Notes: generated from the sequence alone by a model not told the origin. A stretch of DNA of 64,000 nt from Augochlora pura (GCF_028453695.1 NC_135774.1:4340001-4404000), one strand, 5' to 3'. Shown: positions 1 to 13,309, counted from the stretch's first letter. Program-made: numbers and translations.

Positions 1-1983
1 TCAGTGAAAAGAGTTGGTTAATTGAGATAATAAATATACAAATGCCTCGTTGCAAATTGATATAAGAGGATTTCGCATTCTTCGATTATTGTAAAATGTA
101 AGAATATTCTCTCATCCATTGAATTAGCTTATTGGAAATCGTTATTATTTCTCGTATTGTGTAAGGTCACGTGAACGTGACTTATTTTATTGCAAAAGTA
201 CTTCATTGAGCTCATTATTCATTTGAAGTAGAAATACAATGCGACAGATTGATTTTCCACTGAGACTCTATGTATGATTTATTATTATTATTATTATTAT
301 TATCCTTCAAATGGCCAATCCAGAATTATTTTTTTAATATTAAATTATTTAATTTAGAGATTATAAGAAGTCGTTTAAATTGTCTCAATGTCATTCAGAA
401 CGTCATTAAAATCGTATATTGCTAGTATGAGAGATATTGTAAAGTATTGAAAATAATGTCAATTTAGCATTTTCAATTACAGTAGAGTTTCTCGAGTTCT
501 CTATTTTTTTACGATATACTTTCTCATATCCAACTATTGTGTTGTTTATATCATAATCATACTATGATTTTTGTTGTTTATATGATAATCATAATATATC
601 AAATACGAGATGATGAAAGAAAAGTGCATCACGTAGTTATACTTAATGTTAGTTAGATACCTTTGAATTCATAAATGTTTGTCCAAAATACTTTATTTCA
701 ATGAAAATAAATTAAATAAATAAAATTTTCCAACTTGCGGCACAAACATTTTCAGTGTTTGAACTGTAAGATACTCTTCGAAATATTATCTTAAAAATTG
801 TATATAACGAATAAAACATTTTATTTTTAAAAATGCATTCTTTTGAACGAATAAGATATGTTCCTTTGTGTTCATGCACGATTTACAATGAAATATTTAT
901 TTACTATTTCCCACTTGAAACACTATTTCTGATGAAAAAATTGCGGCCTAAAAGCCAAAAATTTTTCTAAATATTTTTGTCATTTCGATCGTCGGACCGC
1001 TACGAATTCTCCGTGTAATTTTTAGTCACTATTCCTCTCGCCGCGGAAGCGTGAATTACAATCGGGCCGAACAAGACAGACGATGTTCCATCGATATTAC
1101 ATGGGCACTGTATTACATCCATTAAAACGGAATTAATTGAAAATGCCGCTTGTGTTCCGCGGCAGGACAAATCGTTGGATCAACGGAGCTGTAAACATAA
1201 TGCGACGACGATCGATGAAACAACCATAATCCCGAATATTCTCCGATAATAATAATCCTGAAATTTAACAGAACAAATCCTGGGACAGCGAGAATTTACG
1301 GACGTGTGCCAGCGCTTCAATATTTCGTTTATTCGTAATCGTTGCTGGATAGCCAGTTTTATCGATTTCGTTTCCACGCAAAATGGCCGCGAAATTTACG
1401 TTTTATAATTCACCGAAGTTCATTCGCCGGCCAAATTGGCACAGCTAGCACGCCGTATATCACCGGTGTCCGTATAATTTTTTTTGTTTTGTTTTGTTCT
1501 ATTCCCTTTTTCCTTTCTTCCTGCTTTTTTCCTCGTGGTCGTTAAGTTATTTATACGTATCGATGTTTTGTTCAACCTGTTCTGCCCGTATAAAACGCGT
1601 GGCTCATGTATGGAAACAATTGTCCCGTTCACAATTGAACATCCTTTGAATCGAGTATTTTGTTCTCGTAATCGCGCGACGAGAAGCGAACACGGCGACG
1701 CGCGACTCCCGTTCAACACAGTTTATCGATTATGAAATATCGAAATCACTTTCCCGGAGCTTGTCAAAATTTAAACGAAATTGATACATTCTAACATTGT
1801 CTTGTTTCTAATTTACTAGAAGCGATAGCGAGCGATAGAAATTGTTGAAAATTTTCAAGAATTCTTGAAATTCTCGGGATATTAAATTCCTGCACGCGGA
1901 ACGATGCTTCCTTAGCATCCTTAGATCTGACTTTAACAATCTTGCACATCCTGCAAAACAAAACATCTTTGCATAGTGTTTCC
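1..1983. other. Non-coding stretch, nothing else identified
   Basis: AT-rich to about 980, then a GC-richer island (about 985..1735) whose open frames overlap on both strands. No splice-bounded exon, RNA gene or recognised protein. Confidence 0.6.
279..303. repeat. ATT trinucleotide microsatellite
   Basis: About eight tandem ATT units. Confidence 0.95.
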
Positions 1984-2146
1984 TTAATCCTTTGCCGCAC
2001 CATTTTCTTTACAATTACTACGATTAGAATTGTTTCGATCGCACTGATCTCTTAGTAGAACGAATTTTATATTTATTGTGTGCTTACATCTACTTGAATG
2101 TTTAAATATTGGTAACGAGAGAATAATTATAAAATAACTCCTCAAT
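1984..2146 (-). mobile_element. piggyBac-like MITE, family A, truncated
   Basis: TTAA at 1984..1987 is followed by TCCTTTGCCGCACC and about 145 bp matching one half of the inverted copy at 47547 (TTTCTTTACAAT, TACTTGAATGTTTAAATA, GAGAATAA). The other end is absent. Confidence 0.75.
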
Positions 2147-5100
2147 TAATTATAAAAATTAATTAGTTAACATCGAACCGTAATGAAATGATAATTATAA
2201 CAGTGTGGAGCAGCAAAGAACATTTCATTGGCAAAATAATTAGCAAGCGCCCGTGAGATATTTTGAACATTTTAGTAAAACGCTCCAACCAATTAGCATA
2301 TATTGCCTCAACAAAGTCCGTCACGCGTTAAGCCAATGAAATCATCAAATTATACTGCAAGTATAAAATTGTCAATTATAAAATTAATACGAAGGAAGAG
2401 TTTATAATACTGATAAATCTTCGACACACTGACAAAATGTTTTCGAAATCACATTGTATCTGTCAAGTACTTTGAAGCTGAACGTCACTTTATTTATTTA
2501 ACACTACGCAAGAGGATCGAGTGGTGTTGCTTTACTGTTATCGATGCTATACTACCCATTTTATGCATTTGCAATAAGATCGAGTAGGAACAATGTAAAA
2601 CAGTATACAAATCAAAATGTTTGGAGATTATAGATGTAGTAGTTTTAATTCCCTAAAACTATTTTTAAAAAATTAGATATTTGTCTGATACGTGTCCCTT
2701 ACAATCAATGAAAGCAAGTTTTATTGTTTATATAGAGCCTCAGTTTAGTTATAAAAATGTTGTTTAACTTGTAATAAAAGCAATTAAATGTACATGTAGA
2801 TTTTTTTCTATCACTGAAGTACAAACAGGTTTCCCAATAAAATTAAGCATTTGGATTCGAACAATTACCGCATTTGAGAAAATCATTTTGCTTCGTTGAT
2901 TGTAAGGTTAACTATACTGTGTACGTGTGATAAACACGTGTGAAAATAATGACGAAATTGGACATAGAGTGTTGGTCAACCTTAAATAAAAACCGTGTTC
3001 ATAAGAAAACCAAATTGCAAAAATTAACACGGTTTGGATTATTCAAGTTGATATTTGTTTCAAACAGTTCTGTCGAATTTTCTCAAATTTCCTTTACTGC
3101 AGTAGTCAAACGCAAGTATACATAATACATAGTGCAATAAGTGTAAAAAAGCAATTTATCTGGCACGTGATTTCATTCGAAAAATTTGAAAAAAACATTG
3201 TATAAATATTTTCTTTTTAATATCAATAAAATATGTAGTAAAACAAATTGTGTGCCTCTTATTAAGGTAACTTACGAAGCAACGCTCAAATGTGAATCCT
3301 ATTAGAAACAGTGGCATAAAACAATATAGTAAAAAATAGATTCAGCATATGAAAGGGAATGTAAAAATTCTACTTATATTTTTGGATATTCTAAGCAAGA
3401 ACATATTGTACCATATTATTCACTTGAATTTTTTCATTGTTCCGAGTTATGGTACAAAAACGATGTTCCATAATGGGTACGCGTTTGTACTTTACTTTAT
3501 TCATATAAAAGAAATATTTCAAAGAGCATTACGTTACATTGAATCGTCAATCTATCGAACAACGGTATAAACATTCAACACTTTTCAGTTGTAATAAAAT
3601 CCACTATAATCATTTAAAAAATGTAACATAATAAGCACATTTACCTCTTATTGATTTCCTACGATAGTGTCGATTCAGGATTATTGACGCACGAGCAACA
3701 CATTAACCTGGGACAATGAGGACGGGACGGGTGTTAAAGATACTATACACGTTATCTTCTTGGCTGGCAGCACACGTGTTGAAAGTGGAGGCTCTCAGAA
3801 CGTCGACGTCGTGAATTATATTGAATAAGAGGTCCCGGATAATCCAGGACGAAAATAATCGTTCGTTATCAGCGTTAAGGTCAGTGGTACGAGATGGGGC
3901 GGTCGCTAATCAGACTGCAATATAGAGAGGACAACGAACCAGAAGCGAGAGGGAATAGGCCGCGGGTAAAGAAAGAAATAGAGCGAGAGACGAAAAGGTG
4001 GTAAATGGGTCGAGAGGAAGGATGGAAGCAGTAAGAGCAAAAATAGAGACAGTAAGAGAAAGGGAGGGTGCCTCGTACGCGGAGAGTGTGAGGACGGTCC
4101 TTCCAATAGGATTAACCCTCGTCCCGTTAATCCTTTTATTGGGGCGGCAAATCCTGCGACAGGTCACGAAAGAGGGTGTCTGCTAGACCTAGGATTCGCG
4201 GCCGGATATCCAACGCGATAGAGACCGGGACACGAACCCAAGTATATCGAAATCGCTACCAGACTCGATGGTCTAACGATTCCGATAACGGTCTTATAAG
4301 GGATCTACGTATGTCGAACGATAGCGAAATTTTCGGTTCCGCTCTCGTATCGAGCGCGCTCTGCCACCGTCCAACAATAATTTAAGGGTCCTTCGATTCT
4401 CACGATTGTATTCGCCCCTGGACACCATCCGTTTCGAGGATTCTAACTGGGAACAAAACGTGCTTGCGACTACTGTGCTCGTCCGGTCGAGCGTTTACCT
4501 TGCTACAAGCTACAGGCAATGGACAGTTTAATTTCAACGGTCCGGAATATCTTTGAGACGGAACGTTGCATATGCGCATGAAATATCGATATTACCGATC
4601 GATGCATTCGATGAAATCTGTCTGAACGAAAACCTGTCAGCTTGCATAAAACGAATTTTGATAATCTTTGCTTGGATATTTTTATATAAATCGTGAGTAT
4701 TACTTTATTTTGTGCTTTCTGTTTTTGGTTTAAGACGACTCATGTTCCCGCAAATAAGTATAATTCAGTATATTCTTGAAGATACCACTTGTGTCACAGT
4801 TTCGGTCAACTGTCGCGAAAACAATGACTATCGCTGTCTGTAATAGTCTGTCTGAAATATGTAAATCGCAGTTTTTTAAAGACGTTGGAAAACCCATAAG
4901 CTTTTTATTTTCTCTTATTATTAGAAGTAATAGCAACATTTAGTTAAAATCACTAATTCCTGTAACATCTCCAAAAAAAATTCAAGTCGCTCGCCCAGTT
5001 TAAAAACAATTACGCCATTTTAAAAGCTGTGCATATGTACAATCTAACGAGATCCTCAAGACGCTATGTTCAAATTTTGGTTATACAGCGGGACAACGAA

Positions 5101-6682
5101 ATTGATAAAAGCACCATTCTTTCGTCACTCTATTCACCTTCAACATTTTTTTTCAAAATTCAACTTAGTCGGTCCAATTTAAAAAATGTTAGTGCGTTAT
5201 AATGCGAAAGCGTATCGATTGTTAGAGAGCTTTTCCCAATCGTACACGCGACTAAACTATTCCTCGCGCTATCGTCGTGCTATTATAATTCACCGCACCA
5301 GCACACCTTTTGCACCAAAAATGTTACCTCCAATCAGGGCATGATGCATTTCGCCAGTTCACCCCTAGTCATCAGTAAATAGAACTAAGTAAAAAGAACT
5401 ACAACAGAACTAAGATAAGAACAAGACAACACACGTCACTCCAGGGCCTTAACCTTAAACCCATACAAAAAATTCCACAGGTTAGACAACGATATAAATA
5501 TCGCTCTTCACCAACAATAAACCAGACTGCATTTCTACCTGAAGGCAAGTGTATCCTTATTTTGTCCGATCCCTGATCTAAATTCGTGCACAGGTAGGCT
5601 TTTAAGTCGCGCTTAGAAAAGTAATAGCACGAAGTACGGTACAATTAGTCTACTCTACGGATAGACTAATTGACCCTATGATTACGACTATACTGTAGTG
5701 TATATTTATTTGTCCGGTTCGCAGTCCCGTGGCACTATGCACTAGCTATGCCGTAACGAGAAAGTTAAAAGGCATAAATGACATATCAGTTGGATATCTT
5801 TGGACTTGCAAGTTCTCCATGGAACGGCGCATCCGCTCTATCTCGGTAGTTTCGATTCAAGGAAATATCGATCAGGAGGCATGCACTCCGGTAAAAGGTG
5901 CTCGCACGAGTACGAACTGTGAAAGGCTTCCCTTATCGGGGCTGTCTCACGGTCGGTCGCTCCGAAACGCCGCCGTAGGGATCGAAGGATAAAGTAATTC
6001 CGTTTAAATGCTCTTGCGAGCTTTTTCCACCTTCGACGATTCGGCTCCCGCCGCCGCGCCACGGAAACGAAGGAAAACGGGAACGCGCAGGTAGGCAGAA
6101 CGAAACGACGGACATGCATTAGCAGCTATCGGAAACGGAACCGGAACACACTGAAGGCTGGCCCCGTGATAAATAGGGACAGGAAGGACGCGCTGGAACG
6201 GGTCAACGTAGAGGAGAGAGCGAATCGGAGACACACGCGCGGCCGGCCGACGCGCGAAGGCAGAGATAAGCTAGTTGGATCTCGATCAAAAGAGGCGCAT
6301 TGATTTCCATTTAAATGCGGACCGGTGAGGGGACGAGTCCTCCTTGCCGATCGGAATCTGGCCCACGATCAAAAGACAAATTTTAGCTCCTTTGATGTCC
6401 TGACCGAGACGTCTGATTAAGTTTGACTCTCGGAAGATCGAGTTCCACGGAAGAAGGTGATGACGAGGTAGGAAAGAGTGAACTGGATGTTTCTGAAAGC
6501 GATCGGGCAAGACGGAACGAGCAGGGGATGATTGAACGAGCAGCAGAGATTCACGGAAGGAAGCAGCATGATTTAGTACTCGATTACGGACGATTGTTTG
6601 TGCAAATTTCCATCTGCAAGAAATCCTTCATTTTGATAACTGAAAATTTCGTTTTATAGAGTTGGAACAATGGAAACTTGAT
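2147..6682. other. Non-coding stretch with two GC-rich islands
   Basis: Islands at about 3690..4560 and 5700..6560 hold overlapping open frames of 60 to 93 codons on both strands with Arg/Ser-rich, low-complexity products. This is typical of chance frames in GC-rich DNA. No family recognised. Confidence 0.55.
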
Positions 6683-6686
6683 TTAA

Positions 6687-6930
6687 CCCTTTGCCGTACT
6701 TTAACAAGGCAAACTCGTGATAGAGATTTCTAGTAATATCCTGTTAAGTATGATTGTTATTCCGTTCTTTTAAGTCGAAATAAAATTCTGTCCTCTTGCA
6801 ATCAATATATAATCATTCTAATAAATGCAGTCATACAATAAATATAAGTTTTCTTCTTTTTCTTAAGATATTATTACAATCGAAAAGGTGCTTATCATTG
6901 TAACTATAAAGAAAATGCTACGGCAAGGGG
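6687..6930 (+). mobile_element. piggyBac-like MITE, family A, full copy
   Basis: Starts CCCTTTGCCGTAC and ends GCTACGGCAAGGGG, with TTAA on both sides (6683..6686 and 6931..6934). The interior (TTTAACAAGGCAAACTCG, later CTTCTTTTTCTTAAGA) recurs in the other family members. It has no coding capacity. TTAA target duplication and CCC/GGG ends are typical of piggyBac-superfamily elements; the parent element was not seen here. Confidence 0.9.
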
Positions 6931-7019
6931 TTAATTCTATATGAACGAGGATTTTCAGAGGGCTAAGAATATTTATTTCCAGGGAATTTTACGACCTCTC
7001 AAATGTTGTGTTGAGAAAA

Positions 7020-7358
7020 CTAAACAATATATTTTAATTTTTTGATCTGTGTATGATCAGATAATATGTCAGCAACTTCTGAAATAAGATACACATTTTT
7101 CATGTCACCAACATGCTGACATTCTTCCTTAATGGGTGAACTGTGTTCCTTCTTATTTAAATATTTTAGACCAACATTAATTTGTATAATAAAAACTAAA
7201 GTTTTCTTTGACACGAGCGAATTCACAAAGCTACTAATCAAAAGTATAATTACGCATGCCGAATTCTTGATTCCCTCAATTATCACAACCTCGATGTCTG
7301 AATTCGATATTAAATAGGCACGTTTCACAGATGAATAGTTCAATGTAACAATTGACAC
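7020..7358 (-). CDS. Hypothetical 112-residue open frame, possible exon
   Basis: A 112-codon open frame in strongly AT-rich DNA, where frames this long are unusual. The middle is hydrophobic (CVIILLISSFVNSLVS, then TLVFIIQINVGLKYL), like one or two membrane segments. The C-terminus is hydrophilic (NKKEHSSPIKEECQHVGDM) and ends in a stop. A cttatttcag acceptor-like site lies inside it, so its last part might be a separate exon. No family was recognised and the only other frame on the opposite strand is shorter. It could be chance or a decayed element. Confidence 0.2.
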   Translation of the reverse strand: MSIVTLNYSSVKRAYLISNSDIEVVIIEGIKNSACVIILLISSFVNSLVSKKTLVFIIQINVGLKYLNKKEHSSPIKEECQHVGDMKNVYLISEVADILSDHTQIKKLKYIV

Positions 7359-8780
7359 ATTATCTACGATGATTTATATAATTTACGAATGTCAAGAATG
7401 TACAGTTAAAAACTGCTTATTAAATTGTTTAGCGGCATTTATTACGTTGTACTATTTGTGAACATAGTCACGTTAATTCTACTGTAGACGTTTCGTAATT
7501 AAAATAGTACAGTATTGTTGTTTAAAATTGTCTGTAATGCAACATTTTAGTAAAACAAGAATGGCTTAATTTCACTTCGTTTGCGATAAGAAGGCATAAA
7601 CAAACGAGTAAATAAATGAATTAATTAGTTTATATCGATATAATGTACAGATCTGTAGTTTCTTTCAAATCAATTATTTTTTTGAAACCTATACATCGAG
7701 AACATTGCCATAAATTTAACTGATAATTACTTTCAATTATACGAGTTCTTCCATTCATTATTATTCTATATATTATTATATACTAGCTTGTACGTCATTT
7801 ATGGCAATTCATACAGTCCATTCCCTTAATCACATCTGTCCCCATATTTCCTCTCTTCCTTTTATTTTTCCAAATTCCTCAAACCAGTCTTCAATAGCCC
7901 TTGTAAATCACATTTCCCTCATCTCTGTAACATACGCCTTCGATGTACACAAATACTCGTACGTAATTTTATGTATTTGTAAATGCTTTAAACCAGATGG
8001 TTTATTCGGCAATATAGGATTGTTAGACGAACATACGTTCGACATTACTTATTATTACTTTCTAAATTCATTGATCAATTTAATTAGCGATCCTTGTAAA
8101 CACGTGTGCACATAGGGATTCGCGAAGCTGCAAAGTGAAATCTGTTTCGCGAAAGTTACAGGAACCCGAGACTGCGCGAAAAAAATAAAATCGTATCGGG
8201 AAAGGGAAGAAAAATCACGAGACATCGGTGGCGAGAAAGAGGGACTAATGGCGGCAGAGTAGAATGGCCCGGGGAGAAAAAAGGAATTCGAACGGGGGTC
8301 GGCCTAACAAATAGAATGACGCCGGAGAAAGGGCGGTTTTATCGTTAACGATAGGATCTCCGAATTCGTCCGACCGAGTCGTTTGTCTCGAGAAAACGAC
8401 GACACGTACAATCTTCCGCCTCCTGTTTTCTGGATAATTAATCTTCCCGAAATTTTTTTACGGCACGCTTTCGATGGCGCCGTGTGTGACACCTGCTTAC
8501 CCGGGACAACTATCGCGTCTCCACGCTTTATTGGGAAACTCGTCACGATAGAAATCGTCTCGATTAATTATATGTTTTATAGTAACATAAACGTGTTGTT
8601 TACGAACGAAGAGGAAAATAGAAATGCCGTGCAGTTAGCAATTTCAATTATCACTGCGTTGCGAAACTGTTAAATCGTTTTTCTAATTTTTAACTAAATT
8701 ATCAACAGTTTTAGTTTCTTTTAATTATTTCACTATCTAATGTTTTTCCCCATACATGCACAAAATCCGCATTCTAAACA
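7359..8780. other. Non-coding stretch
   Basis: A pyrimidine-rich + strand segment near 7820..7940 and a GC-rich segment 8100..8560. Frames at 7801..8115 and 8383..8673 (+) are open for about 100 codons but show no family features. Confidence 0.5.
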
Positions 8781-9545
8781 TTATGATTAGTACCCACAAT
8801 GATAGGAATGCGTGGACGAGCCGGTGTCCGTTTCACCACTGGGACCCACAGGAAGGTACTCGTAGACGAGCCGACGTCTATTTCACGGTCGGAATCTACG
8901 AGGGGATAAGTATCAGATGTAATTAGCCTCGTAGCCCTTTAGTTAGTGTACCTCGAGCGGCAAAGGTACACCGTGTGTGGGTATGATACTAGCAACTGGG
9001 AAATAGAATGTGGACTATGAATAAAAATTGACTCTAGATTTCAATATAAAAATACTAAGAGTATATTACAGAGAACTGATTCTATTACAAGTGTGAAGTG
9101 TAACGCGGTACCTAAGTCCCGCATTCTCGGTTTTCACGCACTAAGAAATGCGGGGGTTCGTAAGGCCCGGTTGCTTAAAGTACTCACTTTAAAGCTTTTT
9201 GGCGAGGTAGACAGAGATTTTCGAAGCGCAACATGATCTTTACTCTACAGTCGTATCTGGTATACTACCCCATGAGGGAAGAAAACGGGCCCCTTTTATA
9301 CTCCAAAATTTGACAAAATATGGCGGCCAGGAATGCGCTTACGTGATCTTTTTATCTACTTGTGATTTCAAGGTTCCGTGTGACCAGATGTATGGAAAAA
9401 TGCGGCGCTTAATGCCTAATGCAGGAGGCCTTCTTTTTATGGAAAAACCCTGGTTGCTGCTTGATAGTCGTCGAAGGGGAGATAAAAATTTCGTGCGACA
9501 CAGAGTTTTGAAAAAGAAAACGATGGAAAGGTTCCATACGTAACA
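8781..9545 (+). mobile_element. LTR-like element, copy 1
   Basis: Shares with 13310..13891 the phrases GAAGGTACTCGTAGACGAGC, AATTAGCCTCGTA, CTCGAGCGGCAAAGGTACAC, TGATACTAGCAACTGGGAAA and GCTTAAAGTACTCACTTTA. The final GTTTTGAAAAAGAAAACG to ACGTAACA also matches. Between about 9222 and 9505 it has extra sequence missing from copy 2, which is therefore an internal deletion there or an insertion here. The first 95 bp of copy 2 are largely absent here. Confidence 0.65.
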
Positions 9546-9879
9546 TAGGCAAACCAATTTTGATACTGTCCCTTTTTTTCGAAGCTTCATCCCCATACAT
9601 GCACACAACTTCTCGTATGCTGAATGTCTTTTCAGAAATAATACAATAAAATACATCTGAAATGCGCGTCCTCGTTCTTTCATTTTTAAACTCGGATAAT
9701 AACGAAAGCAAATAACTAATCGATACAATCGTCTTAGTAAATCAAAGGTGGAAGTCCAAACAGTAAGAAAATAATATAGGTTAGGTGCTATAAATACATT
9801 AACAAAACAAAAGAATGTGCAAAGTGTACAAAACCTGCAGTCACTTAGTTGCCAATCCAATATACACTTCGTCATTTAT

Positions 9880-10500
9880 AGGTACTTGGAACTTAATCGA
9901 ACCATTTTATAAAGCATCGTACTTGTTGTGTCTGCGGGTAGCACAATGATTCTGTGTTTTACGCTCTCAATAAGTAATGGTAGCTATTGAGCCTCTTGGG
10001 TGTATAATAAAGAGACTTGGGCGTCTTTATATACACTTTGAACATTGTAGATTACAATGTTCCGTAATGTTTGATGAGTTCGTTATGAATCGATTTGAAA
10101 TGTGAGTTTGATGGTCAAACGAAATATGTTGGTTAGCGATTCGAAGCAAGAGTATTTGATGTTTGAAGGAGACGTGCTGGGTAGCAATTTATAGTGAAAG
10201 ACTGTCTAGTTTGGTCGTGTTCTGTCCGTCGTCATCTGAGTTTTTTGGTGGTTGGTTGAGGATACATTTTGGTAGGGAAAAGGAATATTTTTGATTGGTA
10301 AGGGGTATGTCGTAAAGGAACATGGCTGGTAAGAAGTGGGAACTGTCGGAAAGTTACAGTCTAGATATATATATAGGTTTGTCAGGGTGATGATTTATAG
10401 TTGATTGTCCGTTCGTCGTTTTCAAGAGCCGCACGTGCTCTCCAGTTGTTGAGGTGAATTGGTCAAATTGCGAGTCATAAAACGCTTTTAGAAACTGAAT
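9880..10500 (-). other. G/T-skewed block with - strand TATA-like motifs, possible decayed LTR
   Basis: On the - strand GTATATAAAGACGCCC occurs near 10030, and CTATAAATTGC and a TATATATATCTAGAC lie upstream of it. The + strand is markedly rich in G and T between about 10070 and 10350. It adjoins the LTR-like copy at 8781..9545, so it may belong to the same decayed retroelement. No ORF is supported. Confidence 0.3.
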
Positions 10501-11311
10501 TTTAGCGAGGCCAACGGTGTTGCCGTCGCAACAGTACTCTATACAATCCGTTTGTTTCAGATGTTTAATTTATTTTAACGTACCTACGCTGACAAACCGA
10601 TTAATACATCTTCAACAGGAAGTAAAATTTGATCACAACATCGCTCGAGAATTCTCTGATCGAGACAAATAGAAGTCGCGTACAACGCGACATTTGCGAC
10701 ATTTCCTAAACCCTGACGGAAAAAGGAAAAATACAATCAAAATATTTATGATTTTCATTCATTACTCAGTAGAAAACAGTGAGCAAATCAAACAAAAATA
10801 AAGCAATTAGCTGCACTGAACCCATTTCGGTAAATAAATAAAGCTGTACGAAGTTCGACGTACGTATATTCGCAATCTACTAATTGTAAGCGGTGCTTAA
10901 AGCAAATTCGCGATACTGTTACAATTACCGGAGTGTTTGCTTCATTTTTATAAGTTTAACAAGCTCGCAGCCGTTAATATTGACGGAAACGTGATCTACG
11001 AGCTCTCCATATTGTTACACAGTGCTGCAATTAATCATTATTTCTCACCCTCATTTTTACATCGCAGATCCCTTTTCTCACATCGATATATAACTGCTGA
11101 AACAACACATCGAACGCAAGAATTTTCGCAAAAATTTCTGCGTAAGATCGATCCCGTTAATTCCTGGTATTGATCACTAAATTAAGAATCTTGGTCGGGA
11201 TTCTTATACATATTCGCGGCAAATACCAAGAAATTAATTGTTCCCTTGTGAAGTGTTATAGACATTCTTTTTGGAAAGAAGGGAGACGTAATCTTAGATA
11301 ATCATCGCCTT

Positions 11312-11768
11312 CTAGATCTTTTGAGGCGTTCTAGATCTTCTGCGCAGGGTGCAATTAGAAGCATTGCGTCTTATGTTCGGTAATTGTCTGTACGAAGTTT
11401 CATTTATCGAGTAATCCGTGACATGAATTGAGGGAATCACGACCTTAGACGTACCCGCTTGCTTTTGCGATTTCGTTTCAACGTGCGTCTCTTTGTTGTT
11501 GTTCCATTGCCGTGGGAACTTTATGGAAATGATAACATTCTCTACGGTCGTCATCATAGAAACACGAGGAGTCGTGCCCCATGTTTCATAGGTTTCATTC
11601 CGAGATTCGCCAGTTGCGTTGAGGCTAGTTTCTTTCGCAGAGACGCCGACATTGCTCCTCTGGAGTATCGTCGATTGCGCCCTTGGCATATTCAAACCAC
11701 CAGCAGCAGGACTTTCATGGTATGATTTCGAAGTATCGCCCCTCTGAAACGTCATGTTTTTCTCGCTT
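11312..11768 (-). CDS. Candidate terminal exon of an unrecognised - strand gene
   Basis: On the - strand the candidate acceptor atgtttgcag is followed by one base and 151 open codons ending in TAG at 11314..11312. The protein is hydrophilic, rich in Ser, Thr, Asn, Arg and Lys, with pieces such as SKSYHESPAAGGLNMPRAQS, TGESRNETYETWGTTPRVS and a basic C-terminus CTLRRRSRTPQKI. I see no signal peptide, membrane segment or known domain. An internal Met lies four codons in, so a short single-exon gene starting at 11755 is possible. The acceptor phase needs two bases from the previous exon, which the exon at 12374..12517 supplies in its zero frame. No family was recognised. Length, composition and the phase match favour a real exon over a chance frame, but no conservation could be tested. 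Confidence 0.5.
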
Positions 11769-11862
11769 CTGCAAACATATTTTTTGCTAGAAATTAGTTG
11801 CTAGAATTGCTGACATAAAAACTGAGGTACAGCTTTATATTTTTTTTTATACGACTTATTAA

Positions 11863-12095
11863 CCGTTTGCCGTATTTTAACTAGTCAGACTCGTGATGCA
11901 GATTTCTAGTAATAAGCTGTTAGGTATGCATGTTCATCTGTTCCTTTAAGTAGTAATCAAATCTTATTCTCTTGTTACCAAATATTTAAACGTTCAAGTA
12001 AATACAAGCATAAAATTACTTTTTCTTCTAAGAAATTATGATAATTGAAAAAGTGCTTACCATCGTAACTATCAAGAAAATGGTACGGCAAGGGG
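11863..12095 (+). mobile_element. piggyBac-like MITE, family A
   Basis: Preceded by TTAA (11859..11862), begins CCGTTTGCCGTA and ends GGTACGGCAAGGGG. The right target site has decayed to TTGA-like sequence. The interior matches the other copies (ACTCGTGATGCAGATTTCTA). It lies in the last intron of the proposed - strand gene. Confidence 0.88.
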
Positions 12096-12373
12096 TTTGA
12101 TTATTGTATACAAATATCTGAAAGGCAAGACAACTCTATTCTAAAACCGAAGATACTACAATATTTCCATTTCTAATAGGTCGTTAAGTATTTAAACTGC
12201 TACCATTTTATTGCAATGGATGCAGACAATTTTACAATTATCGATTGAATAGATCTCATATTACAATGATTCTTGCGACTGTTATTAATTTATTAGACCT
12301 TAATAATACTAATAAATCCTCGTTGTAAGAAAGATTGTATCGTGAGAATATTATACAGTGATAAGATAAGCAC

Positions 12374-12517
12374 CTCGAACAAAATGACGCCTTTTTCATC
12401 TTCGTCATATTCTTCAATGTCTTCTTGAATGACCTTGGTTTTTTTATCCTATCCTGATTTGTACAAATTTGGTCGTTGACCGGTTTATCCGAATTGCCAG
12501 AATCAGGCTGTAATGAA
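12374..12517 (-). CDS. Candidate internal exon of the - strand gene, with a frame break at an A7 run
   Basis: It starts after a good acceptor, cactatttcag. In the frame set by the preceding exon (AG+T = Ser) it reads SLQPDSGNSDKPVNDQICTN and on to QDRIKK. At the A7 run (12439..12445) two frames are open. The zero frame continues as a Lys-rich peptide to the weak donor TCGAG|GTGCTT in phase 2, which fits the last exon. The -1 frame gives a very acidic, coding-like peptide containing EDIEEYDEDEKG. Either the assembly lacks an A, the gene is broken, or the run acts as a slippery site. If the -1 frame is right, the donor is uncertain; CACT|GTATAA just downstream would restore phase. The product is unknown. 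Confidence 0.5.
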
Positions 12518-13309
12518 CTGAAATAGTGAAGACACATGTCATGAAAACGTGTTGTATGACGTGTATGATAAATAATTGTTTTCTTTATTTTCTTAGTAGA
12601 ACACAAAGAAACTAAAAAAAAACCACGGCACATTATTTATGATCGCTTGTTTACCAATTTTATTCTCACTAATTACCGTGACAATGGTGTTAATTTATTT
12701 TATTTAACAGTTCATAGTTTAGCCAATACATTGTTATTTAAATATTAACACTAAACACACCGAGCAATAAAATTGACCGTGTGCCGTGTCTCCTAAAACT
12801 GACAAATTTCAATCTATTTATATCCGTATAGTTCTTTTTATATTAGATGCTCCAACAATATAATTTATTAAACCAATTCCAATGAAAACGTTTCTAAAAT
12901 TTTTATAATTGTAAAATGAGAAACAGGTCACTTGGCCGTGGTACGTTTATCATTAAAAATTTTAATTCGTATACTATATTAATAACAAAGAGTAACAAGA
13001 ATAATTATTTCGAAGATCGTTATTTAAAGGATTCACTATCAAGCTGTTCGTACAGGTAATCAAGTTATCGAAAAAAGTATCAATCAAACGATAGAATTAA
13101 TTTACGTAAATTAATGAAATAGTGACTACTTCTTACATATCCAATTACATTGTCAATGATAGCATTGCAAATCCTTCTCCTTGATTATAATGAAACAGTA
13201 TATCATACAAATTAAATAAATAATTTTTAACGATCTTATAAGTGATTGTGAGATCGAAAATTAACATCGTAATTAGTTGTTTTATAATCAGATGAAAGGA
13301 TCAATAATA

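Noticed and set aside
9339..9875. Longest open frame in the window (178 codons, - strand)
   Set aside because: It overlaps the LTR-like copy at 8781..9545 and has opposing frames. It is rich in Cys, Phe, Leu and Arg with no family features; probably chance within repeat sequence.
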